Below are positions 52,831-63,236 of a DNA stretch of 63,236 bases, piece after piece (within the stretch, counting starts at the first letter, position 1; each line of letters begins with the position of its first letter). The stretch is from Deltaproteobacteria bacterium (lineage in GTDB: Bacteria; Myxococcota_C; UBA6777): contig PCBK01000131.1 in NCBI GenBank assembly GCA_002731275.1, forward strand, positions 1 through 63,236, in the 5' to 3' direction. The notes below the pieces were generated by a model. That model made no database searches. It was given only the letters and a program-made list of their open reading frames with translations, and was not told the DNA's origin. The position numbers and the translations under genes are program-made.

Positions 52831-53331
52831 TTAGTAGGAGGATTCGAGGATAGGTAGTCTTGCGGGCTCAGACATCGCCGTCGCGAGTTCCCACGCCTTG
52901 TCCATTCGCAGATTGGAGCCAATGACGACAGGAGCGCGTTTTTTGACGATGATTGAGACTTGATAGAGAGGGAAAGTGCTGTCTTCAGGGGAGATGAGGA
53001 TGTGTTTGATCCATGCACTTTTGTAGTAGATAGACCAACGAACAAAGCGCCACTTGAAGCTGCTGATTGTCACGCCCTGTCCGGTAAAATGAAACCATTC
53101 ACCGTGACGTGTCAAACCAACCCCTAAAAAGGAACTGATCACACCCAAGACAAAAGACCAGGCAGCTGTCGCGAGAGGAGACATATGAGGGAAATGTTCT
53201 CCATTGATGACGAAGAGAAATCCCAGCAAGAGAAATCCAACGCCAGCGATAGAGAACAACAATCCCCAACCCCATCCACGTCGACGAATGACGGTAAGCT
53301 CCCCACCATCTTGCAACAATCGAAGGGTCAT
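52831..53331 (-). CDS. PH-like membrane protein of unknown function
   Basis: 166 residues: two hydrophobic helices (about 24-43 and 53-75) following a short basic N-terminus, then a beta-rich cytoplasmic region (GVTISSFKWRFVRWSIYYKSAWIKHILIS, FPLYQVSIIV) that looks like the PH-like domains of bacterial membrane proteins. No enzymatic motif is visible. The ATG lacks a clear ribosome site. The gene lies downstream of the FHA gene on the same strand, with a run of three hairpins in between. Confidence 0.7.
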   Translation of the reverse strand: MTLRLLQDGGELTVIRRRGWGWGLLFSIAGVGFLLLGFLFVINGEHFPHMSPLATAAWSFVLGVISSFLGVGLTRHGEWFHFTGQGVTISSFKWRFVRWSIYYKSAWIKHILISPEDSTFPLYQVSIIVKKRAPVVIGSNLRMDKAWELATAMSEPARLPILESSY

Positions 53332-53373
53332 GGATATTGACTCAACTCCTGAGGATCAAACCAACCCAAACGT

Positions 53374-53450
53374 CACCTCTCCCCTTTTGGAGGAGAGGTG
53401 GAGAGAACAAGAGTCTTGTTCTCTGTTGGGTGTGACTTTCGGTTTACACC
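53374..53450. repeat. Three consecutive stem-loops
   Basis: CACCTCTCC/GGAGAGGTG (53374-53400), AGAGAACAAGA/TCTTGTTCTCT (53402-53424, 11-bp arms around one base) and GGTGT/ACACC (53429-53450) follow one another with only one to four bases between. They lie just beyond the 3' end of the FHA gene and before the PH-like gene. No T tract follows, so ordinary Rho-independent termination is not evident; mRNA stabilisation or attenuation is possible. Confidence 0.6.
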
Positions 53451-53462
53451 GAGAGGATTTGT

Positions 53463-54245
53463 TTATTGGGGGGTGGGGGGATACTGGTGGCTTGGATCCG
53501 AAATAAAGAGGAGTCCGTTGGGGGAGGAGACGATCCAACCGCCTTGGACGGACAGATAGTGGTATGAAGGACCATTTTGCATGGAGACTTCATTCCAGGA
53601 TCCTGAAGCATTGCCACCTGCAGACATCGGTCCACTGGGTCCACCCATTGGGCGACTCATGGCGGGTGGTGGGCCACCGGGTCCACCTGGGCCACCGGGT
53701 CCACCTGGGCCGCCGGGTCCGCCTGGGCCACGTCCACCGAGAGGTGGTGGTCCTGGAGGAGGTCCACCCATTGGGCGATTCATTGGGGGCTGACCACCTG
53801 ATGGAGGTCCTGGAGGTCCTCCCATGGGGCCACCCATGCGAGGCGATGCAGAAGCTGGAGGTCCTGGAGGTCCTGGAGGAGGTCCACCTGGGCCACCGGG
53901 CATTGGTGGTGGGACAGGGCCTCCCATGCCCGGTCCACCCATGGGATCGCCACCGGCGCCCTCTTCTATTTCGAGTACAAAGTCACCAATAAACACCTTG
54001 TCGGTGTTTTTGATCACTTGAGGCGACGCGATTTTGTGACCGTTGACATAAGTACCGTTGGTACTTTTGAGGTCAACGACAATGAATTTGCCTTCTTTGA
54101 AGACAACTTTTGAGTGTCTCTTCGAGACGTTACCTTTTGGTAAGACGATGTCATTCCCCTGGACACGACCCACAGTAATTTCGTTTTTGTTGAACTGTAG
54201 TCGTTGGGTTTTACCGCCCTTTTCTTGGACCACTACCGTAAACAT
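53463..54245 (-). CDS. FHA-domain protein with collagen-like Gly/Pro region
   Basis: 260 residues: an FHA domain (about 1-95) with ITVGRVQGNDIVLP, VSKRHSKVVF and STNGTYVNG, the residues that bind phosphothreonine; a Gly/Pro/Met-rich region (about 98-215) with collagen-like GGPGGP tandem triplets; and a short C-terminal domain (WNEVSMQNGPSYHYLSVQGGWIVSSPNGLLF). It is cytoplasmic, with no signal peptide. The DNA of the repeats is a GC-rich tandem array prone to length change. The last residues are read through runs of C and G, so the exact end could vary between strains. Probably an adaptor in Ser/Thr kinase signalling. Confidence 0.85.
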   Translation of the reverse strand: MFTVVVQEKGGKTQRLQFNKNEITVGRVQGNDIVLPKGNVSKRHSKVVFKEGKFIVVDLKSTNGTYVNGHKIASPQVIKNTDKVFIGDFVLEIEEGAGGDPMGGPGMGGPVPPPMPGGPGGPPPGPPGPPASASPRMGGPMGGPPGPPSGGQPPMNRPMGGPPPGPPPLGGRGPGGPGGPGGPGGPGGPGGPPPAMSRPMGGPSGPMSAGGNASGSWNEVSMQNGPSYHYLSVQGGWIVSSPNGLLFISDPSHQYPPTPQ

Positions 54246-54435
54246 GGAAGGGTTCCCTCACTACATTGAGATGAAGAAGAAGTATCTACTTTGCCCAGAT
54301 AACCGGAAATGGTATCGACACAAAGGTACGAAACGATGTGTTCTTATGGACTTGAGGAGTGTAGCAGAAAAGACAACCCAACGCAAGAGACTTATTTCAC
54401 CAATAAAATCATAAAGATACAAACAAACACTGTTT

Positions 54436-56493
54436 TTATTCTGTGGACTCTTCAATCACGCCATCCAGCGCAAATGGAGCTCTCCCTCCATCGAAGAGCA
54501 GACTTTGGGCTTGCTTGAGAGATTTGAGCCGATCACGCAATCTCGCAGCGTCTTCAAAGAGGAGTTTTTCTGCGGCCGCGAGCATATCTTTTTCGATCTG
54601 ATCAATCTGTTCTTGCAGCGCTTGTGGGGACTCATAAATCGACTCCGGCTCCGCCGCTTGGAGCTCTGTATCGCCCTGCTCTTGAGCATCTTCTGCGTCG
54701 AGCTCCTGGATCCAAGTGGGCAGCTCTCGCTTCGCACTTTGTGGTGTAATCCCGTGCTCATCGTTGTATGCGATCTGCATCGCGCGCTGTTTTTTCGTGA
54801 CCTCGACACAGGTGTTGATCGCATCAGTGATCCGATCAGCATACAAGATCACCTGCCCGTTGACGTGTCGGGCCGCTCGACCAATTGTCTGCAACAAAGC
54901 CCGAGCAGAGCGCAAAAAGCCTTGCTGATCAGCGTCGAGGATAGCGACAAGAGAGACCTCAGGAAGATCAAGCCCTTCTCGTAACAAGTTGATCCCAACG
55001 ATGACATCGATCATTCCCCGCCTCAACTCCTGCAACAGTTGAACCCGCTCAATGGTGTCAATGTCTGAGTGGAGGTATCGAATGTTGATCCCAAGCTCCT
55101 GATAGTACTCGGTCAGTTTCTCGGACATGCGCTTTGTGAGGGTCGTGATCAGGACACGCTCACCAACAGCGACACGTTGACGTATCTCTTCGAGCAGATC
55201 ATCGACCTGATTTTTCACTGGGCGGATGTCGATTTCGGGATCGAGGAGGCCAGTAGGACGAATGATCTGCTCGGCGATACGAGAAGAATTTTCGACCTCG
55301 TAGGCTGCGGGAGTCGCAGAAACAAAGACGGTTTGGCCGATCGTCTCCTCGAATTCCTCAAATTTGAGTGGACGGTTATCGAGGGCAGAGGGCAAGCGAA
55401 ACCCATACTCAACAAGGTTGGATTTGCGCGCCCTATCACCGCGGTACATCGCCCGCACTTGTGGGATCGTGACGTGACTTTCATCGACGAAACAGAGCAT
55501 ATCGTCAGGGAAGTAATCGAGCAAACAGGGAGGGGCTTCCCCCTCTTTGCGACCGGACATCTGACGAGAATAGTTCTCGACACCATTACAATATCCGAGC
55601 TGTTCAAGCATCTCGATATCACAAAGTGTGCGCTCTTTGATGCGTTGCGCCTCGATCAATTTTTGTTCGGACTCAAAGTATTGGATGCGCTCGACGAGTT
55701 CGTCTTGGATCATCTTGATGGCGTGTTTGAGTGTGTCTTGGGTCGTGACATAGTGGCTGTTTGGATAGATCCCGATACCGTCCAATTCACCGATGACCTC
55801 ACCACGGAAGGGATCCACAGCTTTGATCGCGTCGATCTCATCATCCCAGAACTCGATGCGGATTGCGCGTTCTTCTTCGTGGGCGGGGAAAATCTCAACG
55901 ACATCACCACGAACCCGAAATGTCCCACGGTGAAAATCCAGATCGTTTCGGGTGTACTGGATGTCCACGAGTTGCCTCAATAGATCACGTCTCTTGATCG
56001 TTTGCCCTCTCTGTAAACGCACGAGCATACCGTGATATGCCTCGGCAGAACCGATACCATAGATACACGAGACAGACGCAACGATCAGGACATCTCGGCG
56101 TTCGAGCAGCGCGCGGGTCGCAGCGTGCCTCATACGGTCGATTTGATCGTTAATCCGTGCATCTTTATCGATATATGTATCAGATGAAGGGACATAGGCT
56201 TCGGGCTGGTAGTAGTCATAGTAGGAGACGAAGTACGAGACAGCGTTGTTGGGGAAGAGCTCCCGAAACTCACCATACAGCTGTGCTGCGAGTGTCTTGT
56301 TGTGTGCGATCACCAGGGTTGGACGTTGCATCTCCTGGACAATCGAAGCCATTGTGAAGGTCTTTCCCGAACCCGTCACACCGTAAAGAGTTTGGTATTG
56401 ATCCTGTTGTCGGAGTCCCTCGACGAGAGTCTCGATCGCTTTTGGTTGATCGCCGCGTGGCTCGTATGCAGATTTGAGTTGAAAACCAGCCAT
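54436..56493 (-). CDS. uvrB: UvrB, excinuclease ABC subunit B
   Basis: 685 residues with the complete UvrB architecture: Walker [11 protein letters not shown] near residue 40, the damage-inserting beta-hairpin ([12 protein letters not shown]), [12 protein letters not shown], helicase motifs in the C-terminal half ([42 protein letters not shown]) and a C-terminal UVR motif that binds UvrC (about 640-675). UvrB verifies lesions with UvrA and loads UvrC in nucleotide excision repair. The ATG at 56493 follows GAGGAGG. A nested dyad lies upstream at 56557-56587. uvrA and uvrC are not in the window. Confidence 0.97.
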   Translation of the reverse strand: MAGFQLKSAYEPRGDQPKAIETLVEGLRQQDQYQTLYGVTGSGKTFTMASIVQEMQRPTLVIAHNKTLAAQLYGEFRELFPNNAVSYFVSYYDYYQPEAYVPSSDTYIDKDARINDQIDRMRHAATRALLERRDVLIVASVSCIYGIGSAEAYHGMLVRLQRGQTIKRRDLLRQLVDIQYTRNDLDFHRGTFRVRGDVVEIFPAHEEERAIRIEFWDDEIDAIKAVDPFRGEVIGELDGIGIYPNSHYVTTQDTLKHAIKMIQDELVERIQYFESEQKLIEAQRIKERTLCDIEMLEQLGYCNGVENYSRQMSGRKEGEAPPCLLDYFPDDMLCFVDESHVTIPQVRAMYRGDRARKSNLVEYGFRLPSALDNRPLKFEEFEETIGQTVFVSATPAAYEVENSSRIAEQIIRPTGLLDPEIDIRPVKNQVDDLLEEIRQRVAVGERVLITTLTKRMSEKLTEYYQELGINIRYLHSDIDTIERVQLLQELRRGMIDVIVGINLLREGLDLPEVSLVAILDADQQGFLRSARALLQTIGRAARHVNGQVILYADRITDAINTCVEVTKKQRAMQIAYNDEHGITPQSAKRELPTWIQELDAEDAQEQGDTELQAAEPESIYESPQALQEQIDQIEKDMLAAAEKLLFEDAARLRDRLKSLKQAQSLLFDGGRAPFALDGVIEESTE

Positions 56494-56865
56494 CCAATGC
56501 CTCCTCAAAAGAAAAAATCAATGTCACGTCCATCCATCTATCAAAAGAAGGTGCAGACAGGAAGGATCACAACATGTGAGGTCCTGTTCTTTTGTGCAAG
56601 GGAGTGAATGTCAGGAGAGGCAAAGGATGAACAGAAAAAGCCTATGTGCAGGCGTTTTCAGCATTTCATGAGAGCGTGGAAAAGTCTGTGGAGAAAAAAA
56701 GAAAGGTGAAAGCGAGACGTTTTTCAAATGAGACATCCAAACAAGAGCACGACTCAGGCCGGGGAAGTCCGATGGAAACACCCTAGCCATCCGGGACCAA
56801 ATTACCCTTGACAGTGCTTCATCTTTTGTGCTAAATGAGCGCGAACTTTCAAGGAGCGGTATACG
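56494..56865. promoter_or_regulatory. Divergent promoter region of uvrB and the ATP synthase operon
   Basis: The 372-bp gap holds a TTGACA at 56808-56813 with CTAAAT 17 bases further on (56831-56836), a likely promoter for the ATP synthase operon, although the -10 box is weak. Nearer uvrB lies a nested dyad: ACAGGA (56557-56562) and TCCTGT (56582-56587) enclose TCACA (56567-56571) and TGTGA (56575-56579). It may be a regulator site for uvrB; it does not match a known LexA box. No gene is seen. Confidence 0.5.
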
Positions 56866-57300
56866 ATGACAATTGATCTGAACATTACGATGCTCTTCCA
56901 GTTGGCTTTCTTTGTAGCGAGCTACTGGGTGATGAAAACGATGCTTTTCCCCCCCGTTTTGACGTTGATCAAACGCAGAGAGCTGATGATCGCGAAAGCA
57001 AACGAAGAACTCCGACGCCGGGACGCAGAAGGCAAACAAATGCGGGAAGATTACAATCGCAAAATGCGCGATGCCCGTATTCAGGCACAAGAGATTCACA
57101 ACAAGAATCGCCAAGTCTCTGCAGAGCGTGAGCGAGAGATCCTCGAAGCAGCGAGAAAGAAAGCTGCACAATACCTCTACGAGGGTGAGGTGAAGCTCGA
57201 AGAGCAACGCACACAAGCAAGAAAAGAACTTGACGAGAAGGCGGACGAATTGTCCAACCAAATCGTCGAAAAGATTTTAGGTAGACCTATTTCTTCCTGA
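56866..57300 (+). CDS. atpF': ATP synthase F0 subunit b'
   Basis: 144 residues: one N-terminal membrane helix (about 8-26) followed by MLFPPVLTLIKRRELMI and a long charged coiled coil (about 40-140) rich in Glu, Arg and Lys, which is the peripheral stalk pattern. It begins the operon; AAGGAG precedes the ATG. A second, longer b-type gene follows 28 bp later, so the stalk is probably a b/b' heterodimer. Confidence 0.9.
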   Translation: MTIDLNITMLFQLAFFVASYWVMKTMLFPPVLTLIKRRELMIAKANEELRRRDAEGKQMREDYNRKMRDARIQAQEIHNKNRQVSAEREREILEAARKKAAQYLYEGEVKLEEQRTQARKELDEKADELSNQIVEKILGRPISS

Positions 57301-57328
57301 TCACACGTAAGCCAAACAAGGATTGAGA

Positions 57329-57970
57329 ATGAGCCAACCAACAGCCTCTCAAGCCTCACGCCCTTCAGGTGGGATGGCACAATGGATCGCAAAATATCAC
57401 GATATGTTGCCGGTCTTCTGCGTCGCACTCATGGCCGTAGGCTTTTTGATGTACTGGAGCAACAGCGGGCACCCCGAAAGTTGGCAGTATGTCCTCGGAC
57501 GAAAGATTTTGGTCCCCTATGCCAACCTTTTTATCTTGTTGTACCTCGTCTTCTCCAACGTCCTGCCAGGGCTTGTCCAAAGCCTGAGTAAGCGACACGA
57601 CGACATTAAAGAAGGTATCCGTACCTTTGAAGAGCGCAACGATGTTCTCTCACAGCAATACAGAGAGACACGCGAAAAACTCGAAAATGTCGATGGAGAG
57701 ATTGAAGAGTTGTTGCAACGAGCTGAGAAGCTTGCTGAGGAAGAAAAAACCAAAACCATCGAGCAAGCCGAGAAGCAAGCAGTGCGCATCGAAAAAGATT
57801 GCGCCAATATCCTCGATCAAGAGACCCGAAAGCTTCAGCAAAACATCAAACGTGACATGATTGAGGAAGCCTTCGACAAAGCGCAAGCGATCTTGAAAAC
57901 GTCATTCGGAAATGATGACCAAAATCGTCATCAGACTGAATACCTTCAACAGTTGGAGAATCGCTCGTGA
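57329..57970 (+). CDS. atpF: ATP synthase F0 subunit b, extended N-terminus
   Basis: 213 residues. Unlike ordinary b subunits, the N-terminus has a Ser/Gln-rich leader and two hydrophobic helices (about 27-45 and 65-85, MLPVFCVALMAVGFLMYW and NLFILLYLVFSNVLPGLV) before the long coiled coil of the stalk (about 90-205). AAGGA selects the ATG at 57329, two codons after a TTG. Its stop overlaps the GTG start of the delta gene by 4 bp. Confidence 0.88.
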   Translation: MSQPTASQASRPSGGMAQWIAKYHDMLPVFCVALMAVGFLMYWSNSGHPESWQYVLGRKILVPYANLFILLYLVFSNVLPGLVQSLSKRHDDIKEGIRTFEERNDVLSQQYRETREKLENVDGEIEELLQRAEKLAEEEKTKTIEQAEKQAVRIEKDCANILDQETRKLQQNIKRDMIEEAFDKAQAILKTSFGNDDQNRHQTEYLQQLENRS

Positions 57971-58515
57971 AACATAAAAACCTCGCGCAACGTTACGCCA
58001 AAGCACTCCTGTCACTGACTGAAGATGCAAGCAAAAGCACAAAAGTCGCCGAAGAGCTCCTCGCTCTCCGCGAACTCTTAGAATCCAATGAAGAGTTCAA
58101 GACCGTCTTTACAGTGCCCGGCTTTGAGCACAATCAACGTCACCAGACCGTTAAGTTGGTCCTGGAAAAATTGGGAGTGGAGACACTCACCAAGAACTTC
58201 GTCTTGTTGTTGCTCGATAAGAAACGTGCTCAGTTGTTCCAAAGCATCCAGGAGACATTCCAACAACTCCTGAATGAAAAACGCAAACAGCTGCATATTC
58301 GTGTGGTCTCTGCCAAAGAGTTGTCTGAGGATTATCTCAAACAGCTCGAAGAGCACTTCCACAAGAAGACACAGCAAGATATCATTATGCATAAAGAGAT
58401 CGACCCTGCGCTAATCGGCGGAGTCAAGGTTTGGGTGGGCAATACAGTCTATGACGGAAGTGTAGAAAACCGTCTCGCTCAGCTCAAAGAAAACCTCGTC
58501 CAGCAGCTTGCTTAA
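57967..58515 (+). CDS. atpH: ATP synthase F1 subunit delta
   Basis: 182 residues with the OSCP/delta pattern: the N-terminal helical domain (LAQRYAKALLSL...LLALRELLESNEEF), FVLLLLDKKRAQLF, and the C-terminal DPALIGGVKVWVGNTVYDGSVENRLAQLKENL. Delta joins the peripheral stalk to the alpha/beta hexamer. The GTG start overlaps the stop of the b gene (GTGA), so translation is coupled. Confidence 0.95.
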   Translation: MKHKNLAQRYAKALLSLTEDASKSTKVAEELLALRELLESNEEFKTVFTVPGFEHNQRHQTVKLVLEKLGVETLTKNFVLLLLDKKRAQLFQSIQETFQQLLNEKRKQLHIRVVSAKELSEDYLKQLEEHFHKKTQQDIIMHKEIDPALIGGVKVWVGNTVYDGSVENRLAQLKENLVQQLA

Positions 58516-58561
58516 AGGTCATTCCATTTACCCTGTATATAACAGTTGAGGAAGTATAGAT

Positions 58562-60142
58562 ATGGAGCTTCGCGCCGAAGAGATCAGCCAGATCATTCGT
58601 CAACAAATCGATAATTACGATCAACACATCGAAACCGCCGAGACAGGAACTGTTTTGTCTATTGGTGATGGTATCGCACGGATCTACGGCCTCGAATCTG
58701 CGATGGCCGGAGAACTTTTGCAATTCCCTCACGACGTCACAGGGATGGTCCTCAACCTCGAAGAAGACAACGTCGGTGTTGCCCTCTTCGGTGATGACAC
58801 AATGATCCAAGAAGGTGACACTGTTAAGCGTACCGGAAAGATCGTTGAGATTCCCGTCGGTCCCGCGATGGCAGGACGTGTTGTCAACGCACTCGGTCAA
58901 CCCATCGACGGAAAAGGCCCCATCGAAGCCGAAGGAACCCGTCGCCTTGAGTTGAAAGCACCTGGTATCGTCGAACGTACATCTGTTCACGAACCGATGC
59001 AAACAGGACTCATCAGCATCGACGCCATGATCCCCATCGGTCGTGGTCAACGCGAGCTGATCATTGGTGACCGTCAGACTGGTAAAACAGCTGTCGCACT
59101 CGACACCATCATCAACCAACGTACAAACTTCGAAAACGGTGAGCCCCTCTGGTGCGTGTATGTCGCTATCGGACAAAAGCAATCCACCGTTGCACAGGTT
59201 GTCTCCAAGCTCGAAGAACACGGAGCAATGGAATACACAACTGTCGTCGCGGCGACAGCTTCCTCCCCCGCTCCCCTTCAGTTTATGGCCCCCTACACAG
59301 GCGTCACCCTCGGAGAGTACTTCCGTGACTCAGGGCAGCACGCACTCTGTGTTTACGACGACCTCTCCAAGCACGCTGTCGCTTACCGTCAGTTGTCCTT
59401 GCTCCTTCGTCGTCCTCCCGGACGTGAAGCGTATCCTGGTGACGTCTTCTACCTCCACAGCCGCCTCCTCGAGCGCGCTGCGAAGATCACCAACGATGAG
59501 AAAGTCTGGAAGAAAAAAGGCTTCACCGCTGGTGGTGGTTCCTTGACTGCGCTGCCCATCATCGAAACACAAGCTGGTGACGTCTCGGCTTATATCCCCA
59601 CAAACGTCATCTCCATCACCGATGGTCAGATCTACCTGGAAACGGATCTCTTCAACCAAGGTTTCCGTCCCGCGATTAACGTTGGTATCAGCGTCTCTCG
59701 TGTTGGTGGTTCAGCACAGACCAAGGCGATTCGTAAACTCGCTGGTTCACTTCGCCTCGACCTCGCTCAGTACCGCGAAGTCAAGGCCTTCGCGAAGTTT
59801 GGTTCGGACCTCGACAAAGCGACACAACGTCAGCTGACACAAGGTGACCGCCTCTCCGAGCTCCTGAAGCAAGATCAGTACGAGCCACAACCCGTCGAAA
59901 GACAAGTTGTCTCCCTCTACGCAGGGACCAAAGGCTTCCTCAACGATCTTCCCCTTGATCACGTCAAAACATTCGAGAAAGCTCTCCTCGGGTATATCGC
60001 AGATAACCACCCAGAGATCTTCAAAGAGATCGCAGAGAAAAAGATTCTCAACGATGACCTCAACGCGTCCATCGAGAAGGCGATCATCGCTTACAAAGAC
60101 ATCTACAAGCAAGATCAAGGTCTCTCCGAAGACAAGAAGTAA
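58562..60142 (+). CDS. atpA: ATP synthase F1 subunit alpha
   Basis: 526 residues with the full alpha-subunit series: [28 protein letters not shown], the Walker A loop [63 protein letters not shown] (read in parts), [10 protein letters not shown], and [11 protein letters not shown]. It is the non-catalytic nucleotide-binding subunit of F1. GAGGAA stands upstream of the ATG. It is highly conserved and shows stronger codon bias than most neighbours, as expected for an abundant protein. Confidence 0.98.
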   Translation: MELRAEEISQIIRQQIDNYDQHIETAETGTVLSIGDGIARIYGLESAMAGELLQFPHDVTGMVLNLEEDNVGVALFGDDTMIQEGDTVKRTGKIVEIPVGPAMAGRVVNALGQPIDGKGPIEAEGTRRLELKAPGIVERTSVHEPMQTGLISIDAMIPIGRGQRELIIGDRQTGKTAVALDTIINQRTNFENGEPLWCVYVAIGQKQSTVAQVVSKLEEHGAMEYTTVVAATASSPAPLQFMAPYTGVTLGEYFRDSGQHALCVYDDLSKHAVAYRQLSLLLRRPPGREAYPGDVFYLHSRLLERAAKITNDEKVWKKKGFTAGGGSLTALPIIETQAGDVSAYIPTNVISITDGQIYLETDLFNQGFRPAINVGISVSRVGGSAQTKAIRKLAGSLRLDLAQYREVKAFAKFGSDLDKATQRQLTQGDRLSELLKQDQYEPQPVERQVVSLYAGTKGFLNDLPLDHVKTFEKALLGYIADNHPEIFKEIAEKKILNDDLNASIEKAIIAYKDIYKQDQGLSEDKK

Positions 60143-60180
60143 GCAACCAATAACCTCGAATTGACCAGAGGAAGAGCAAC

Positions 60181-61062
60181 ATGGCGAACCTCAAAGCCAT
60201 CCGCACCCGGATTGGTTCAGTCAAAAGTACCCAGCAGATCACCAAAGCGATGAAAATGGTCGCGGCTGCAAAATTGCGCCGCGCCCAGGATGCCCTGTTC
60301 CAGGGTCGTCCCTACGCAAGAGGGATCGCTGATATGGTCAAGCGACTTGCCAGCATCACTGATAGCGACACGCACCCACTCCTCCAAGAGCGCACAGGGA
60401 CCAAAACTCTCGTCCTCGTGATCACCTCTGACCGAGGATTGTGTGGTGCATTTAACTCCAATATCCAACGAGCCGCAGAAGGTTACATCAAAGAAAATAT
60501 CGGCGAATGTGAGTCCATTAAACTCGCATTCATCGGTCGTAAAGGACGTGATTACTTCCGCCTTCGTAGCCAGCGCCTCGGCACTCCTATCGCTCACTAC
60601 TTCGAAGAGGTCTTCACCAATCTCCACGCAGACACCGTCCGTGAGATCAGTGACACCATCATCGACGAATTTGTCGAAGGCGAATATGACCGCGTCATGC
60701 TCCTCTTCAACGAATTTAAGTCCACCATCTCACAAAAAGTTGTCCTCGAACAATTCCTCCCCATCACAGCTCCTGAGCTCGATGGCGACGAAGAAAACGA
60801 AGGCAACAGCGAGTACATCTTCGAGCCGAGCCAGGATAAATTGTTTGAGCTGCTCTTACCATTGTACGTCAGCGAGCACCTTCAACGTGCCCTGCGTGAA
60901 TCATTCGCTTCCGAAATGGGAGCTCGAATGGCCGCAATGGACGCAGCAACAAACAACGCGCGCGACTTGATCGAACAACTCACACTGTTGTTTAACCGCG
61001 CTCGACAAGCTGCAATTACTACTGAAATTATCGAAATTGTCAGCGGCGCAGAAGCTCTCTAA
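60181..61062 (+). CDS. atpG: ATP synthase F1 subunit gamma
   Basis: 293 residues with the two terminal helices that form the rotor axis: N-terminal IRTRIGSVKSTQQITKAMKMVAAAKLRRAQ and C-terminal RMAAMDAATNNARDLIEQLTLLFNRARQAAITTEIIEIVSGAEAL (both read in parts), and the central ITSDRGLCGAFNSN. It couples proton flow to ATP synthesis. GAGGAAGAG precedes the ATG. Confidence 0.97.
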   Translation: MANLKAIRTRIGSVKSTQQITKAMKMVAAAKLRRAQDALFQGRPYARGIADMVKRLASITDSDTHPLLQERTGTKTLVLVITSDRGLCGAFNSNIQRAAEGYIKENIGECESIKLAFIGRKGRDYFRLRSQRLGTPIAHYFEEVFTNLHADTVREISDTIIDEFVEGEYDRVMLLFNEFKSTISQKVVLEQFLPITAPELDGDEENEGNSEYIFEPSQDKLFELLLPLYVSEHLQRALRESFASEMGARMAAMDAATNNARDLIEQLTLLFNRARQAAITTEIIEIVSGAEAL

Positions 61063-61126
61063 CTGCTCGCTGTTGCATTTTACATGGTCTGGCTTCTGAC
61101 GAAGTCGTGACGAGGAGAATCCGTAA

Positions 61127-62578
<1,452 letters not shown>

Positions 62579-62601
62579 TCAACCCGCAGGAGTCCTCCCT
62601 C

Positions 62602-63036
62602 ATGAGCTTACAACTGCGCATTGTTACACCTGATGGCGAAGTCGTCTCAACGCAAGTTGATACAGTTCGCATCACTGGCGTAGAAGGTGAATTTGGTATC
62701 CTCCCCGGACACCTCCCCTTCCTGTCCGGACTCGAAGTCGGCCCCGCCGCCTTCGAAGTTGGAAAGATCACCCGATACTTTGCTCTCGGGCAAGGATACG
62801 CGGAAGTGTTCCAAGACAACGTCAATGTCTTTGTTGAAACAGCCGACGAAGCGACTGACATCGACGAAGACAGCGCCAAAAAAATGCTCGCTGAAGCCGA
62901 AGAGACACTCAAGTCCCTTGAAGATGATATCGATTCTCAGGAATACAAAAGCGCACATCTTCTTCAAAAGCGAGCCCTCACCCAACTCGACATCGCCAAA
63001 CTCGCCGTAGAATACGACCGTCCTGGCGAAAAATAA
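62602..63036 (+). CDS. atpC: ATP synthase F1 subunit epsilon
   Basis: 144 residues: an N-terminal beta-sandwich (LQLRIVTPDGEVVSTQVDTVRI, GEFGILPGHLPFLSGL, YFALGQGYAEVFQDNVNVFVE) and a C-terminal helical hairpin (about 85-140), here lengthened by an extra charged segment. Epsilon regulates and couples the rotor. GCAGGAG precedes the ATG. It is the last gene of the operon; the a and c subunit genes are not in the window. Confidence 0.95.
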   Translation: MSLQLRIVTPDGEVVSTQVDTVRITGVEGEFGILPGHLPFLSGLEVGPAAFEVGKITRYFALGQGYAEVFQDNVNVFVETADEATDIDEDSAKKMLAEAEETLKSLEDDIDSQEYKSAHLLQKRALTQLDIAKLAVEYDRPGEK

Positions 63037-63236
63037 TCCCCCCCACTCATTTGCTCCAAGCGCAACTGCACTTTTATCTTCACAAACTCCCCTGATTTCA
63101 TGAAGTCATCCACAACGATATGTACGAGCTTTACTTGATTTCTGATCCAGGGGCAGTTGCACTTGTGTCTTCGCAAAATGCACCCGAACATACGACACAA
63201 TCCCTCATGATCATACGTATGTCGCAAGCGACATCC
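63037..63236. other. Region after atpC with a short imperfect repeat
   Basis: No gene is visible before the window ends. GCAACTGC (63062-63069) and GCAGTTGC (63153-63160) form an inverted pair, and each is followed by a related string (TGCACTT, then TCTTC and CAAA), which gives an imperfect direct repeat about 91 bp apart. No clear terminator follows atpC. Confidence 0.4.

Noticed and set aside
53564-54021. Plus-strand Gly/Pro-rich ORFs opposite the FHA gene
   Set aside because: They are antisense translations of the GC-rich collagen-like repeat; the minus-strand frame has the FHA domain and continuous sense.
55069-55983. 304-codon plus-strand ORF inside uvrB
   Set aside because: uvrB on the minus strand is unmistakable; the opposite frame is long only because of codon bias.

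Overview
The window looks like chromosomal DNA of a Myxococcota (deltaproteobacterial) organism of moderate GC. This is inferred from protein families. There is a MopE-type Asp/Cys-rich repeat protein, a VWA protein with MopE motifs and a MYXO-CTERM-like tail, a myxobacterial-type PilZ domain, an MXAN_5187-like membrane protein, an AgmX/PglI-like protein and an FHA-containing sigma-54 activator. Species or order cannot be assigned from sequence alone. Coding density is high. No rRNA, convincing tRNA, CRISPR array or intact prophage was seen.

Layout. 1-1441: the 3' part of an Rpn/PD-(D/E)XK gene followed by an unusual array of perfect stem-loops and short repeats. 1442-6648: VanX-like dipeptidase, class II amidotransferase, and a two-gene unit of a HEAT-like protein plus a degenerate HD-GYP-type protein. 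6649-13501 (minus): a TonB receptor preceded by a tight operon of a DUF58 protein with an inserted membrane hairpin, a PstS-like binding protein, a NarX/DegS-type histidine kinase and a LuxR-type regulator. 13653-21328: DUF2723 membrane protein, LOG-family enzyme (3' ends overlapping by 80 bp), an unknown secreted protein, VWA/MopE protein, HEAT protein and TPMT-like methyltransferase. 21514-30272: thioredoxin-TPR protein, two phosphoesterases, FHA sigma-54 activator, a LolA/LolB-like pair, an HTH/zinc-ribbon protein, a kelch-type lipoprotein and an RluA pseudouridine synthase.

30491-39496: a PilZ-Hsp70 fusion, a glutathione-synthetase-like ATP-grasp protein with altered active-site residues, a TolC/MlaC pair, a stand-alone RecT/Bet-like annealing protein with an operator-like direct repeat, a lipoprotein and a DUF429 protein. 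39667-47073: MBL hydrolase, a 57-residue unknown protein, family-4-like uracil-DNA glycosylase, the NfeD/slipin membrane pair, the MXAN_5187-like protein and an NrdG-like radical SAM enzyme. 47336-56493: giant MopE repeat protein, WYL regulator, several small membrane or FHA proteins and UvrB. 56866-63036: ATP synthase operon b'-b-delta-alpha-gamma-beta-epsilon; the a and c subunit genes are not in the window.

The best candidates for undescribed biology are the DUF58/binding-protein/two-component operon, the PilZ-Hsp70 fusion with a Hsp70 lid replaced by an amphipathic tail, the HEAT/degenerate HD-GYP pair that seems to share an N-terminal module, and the Rpn-linked hairpin array. All functional statements rest on reading motifs by eye; no database search was run.
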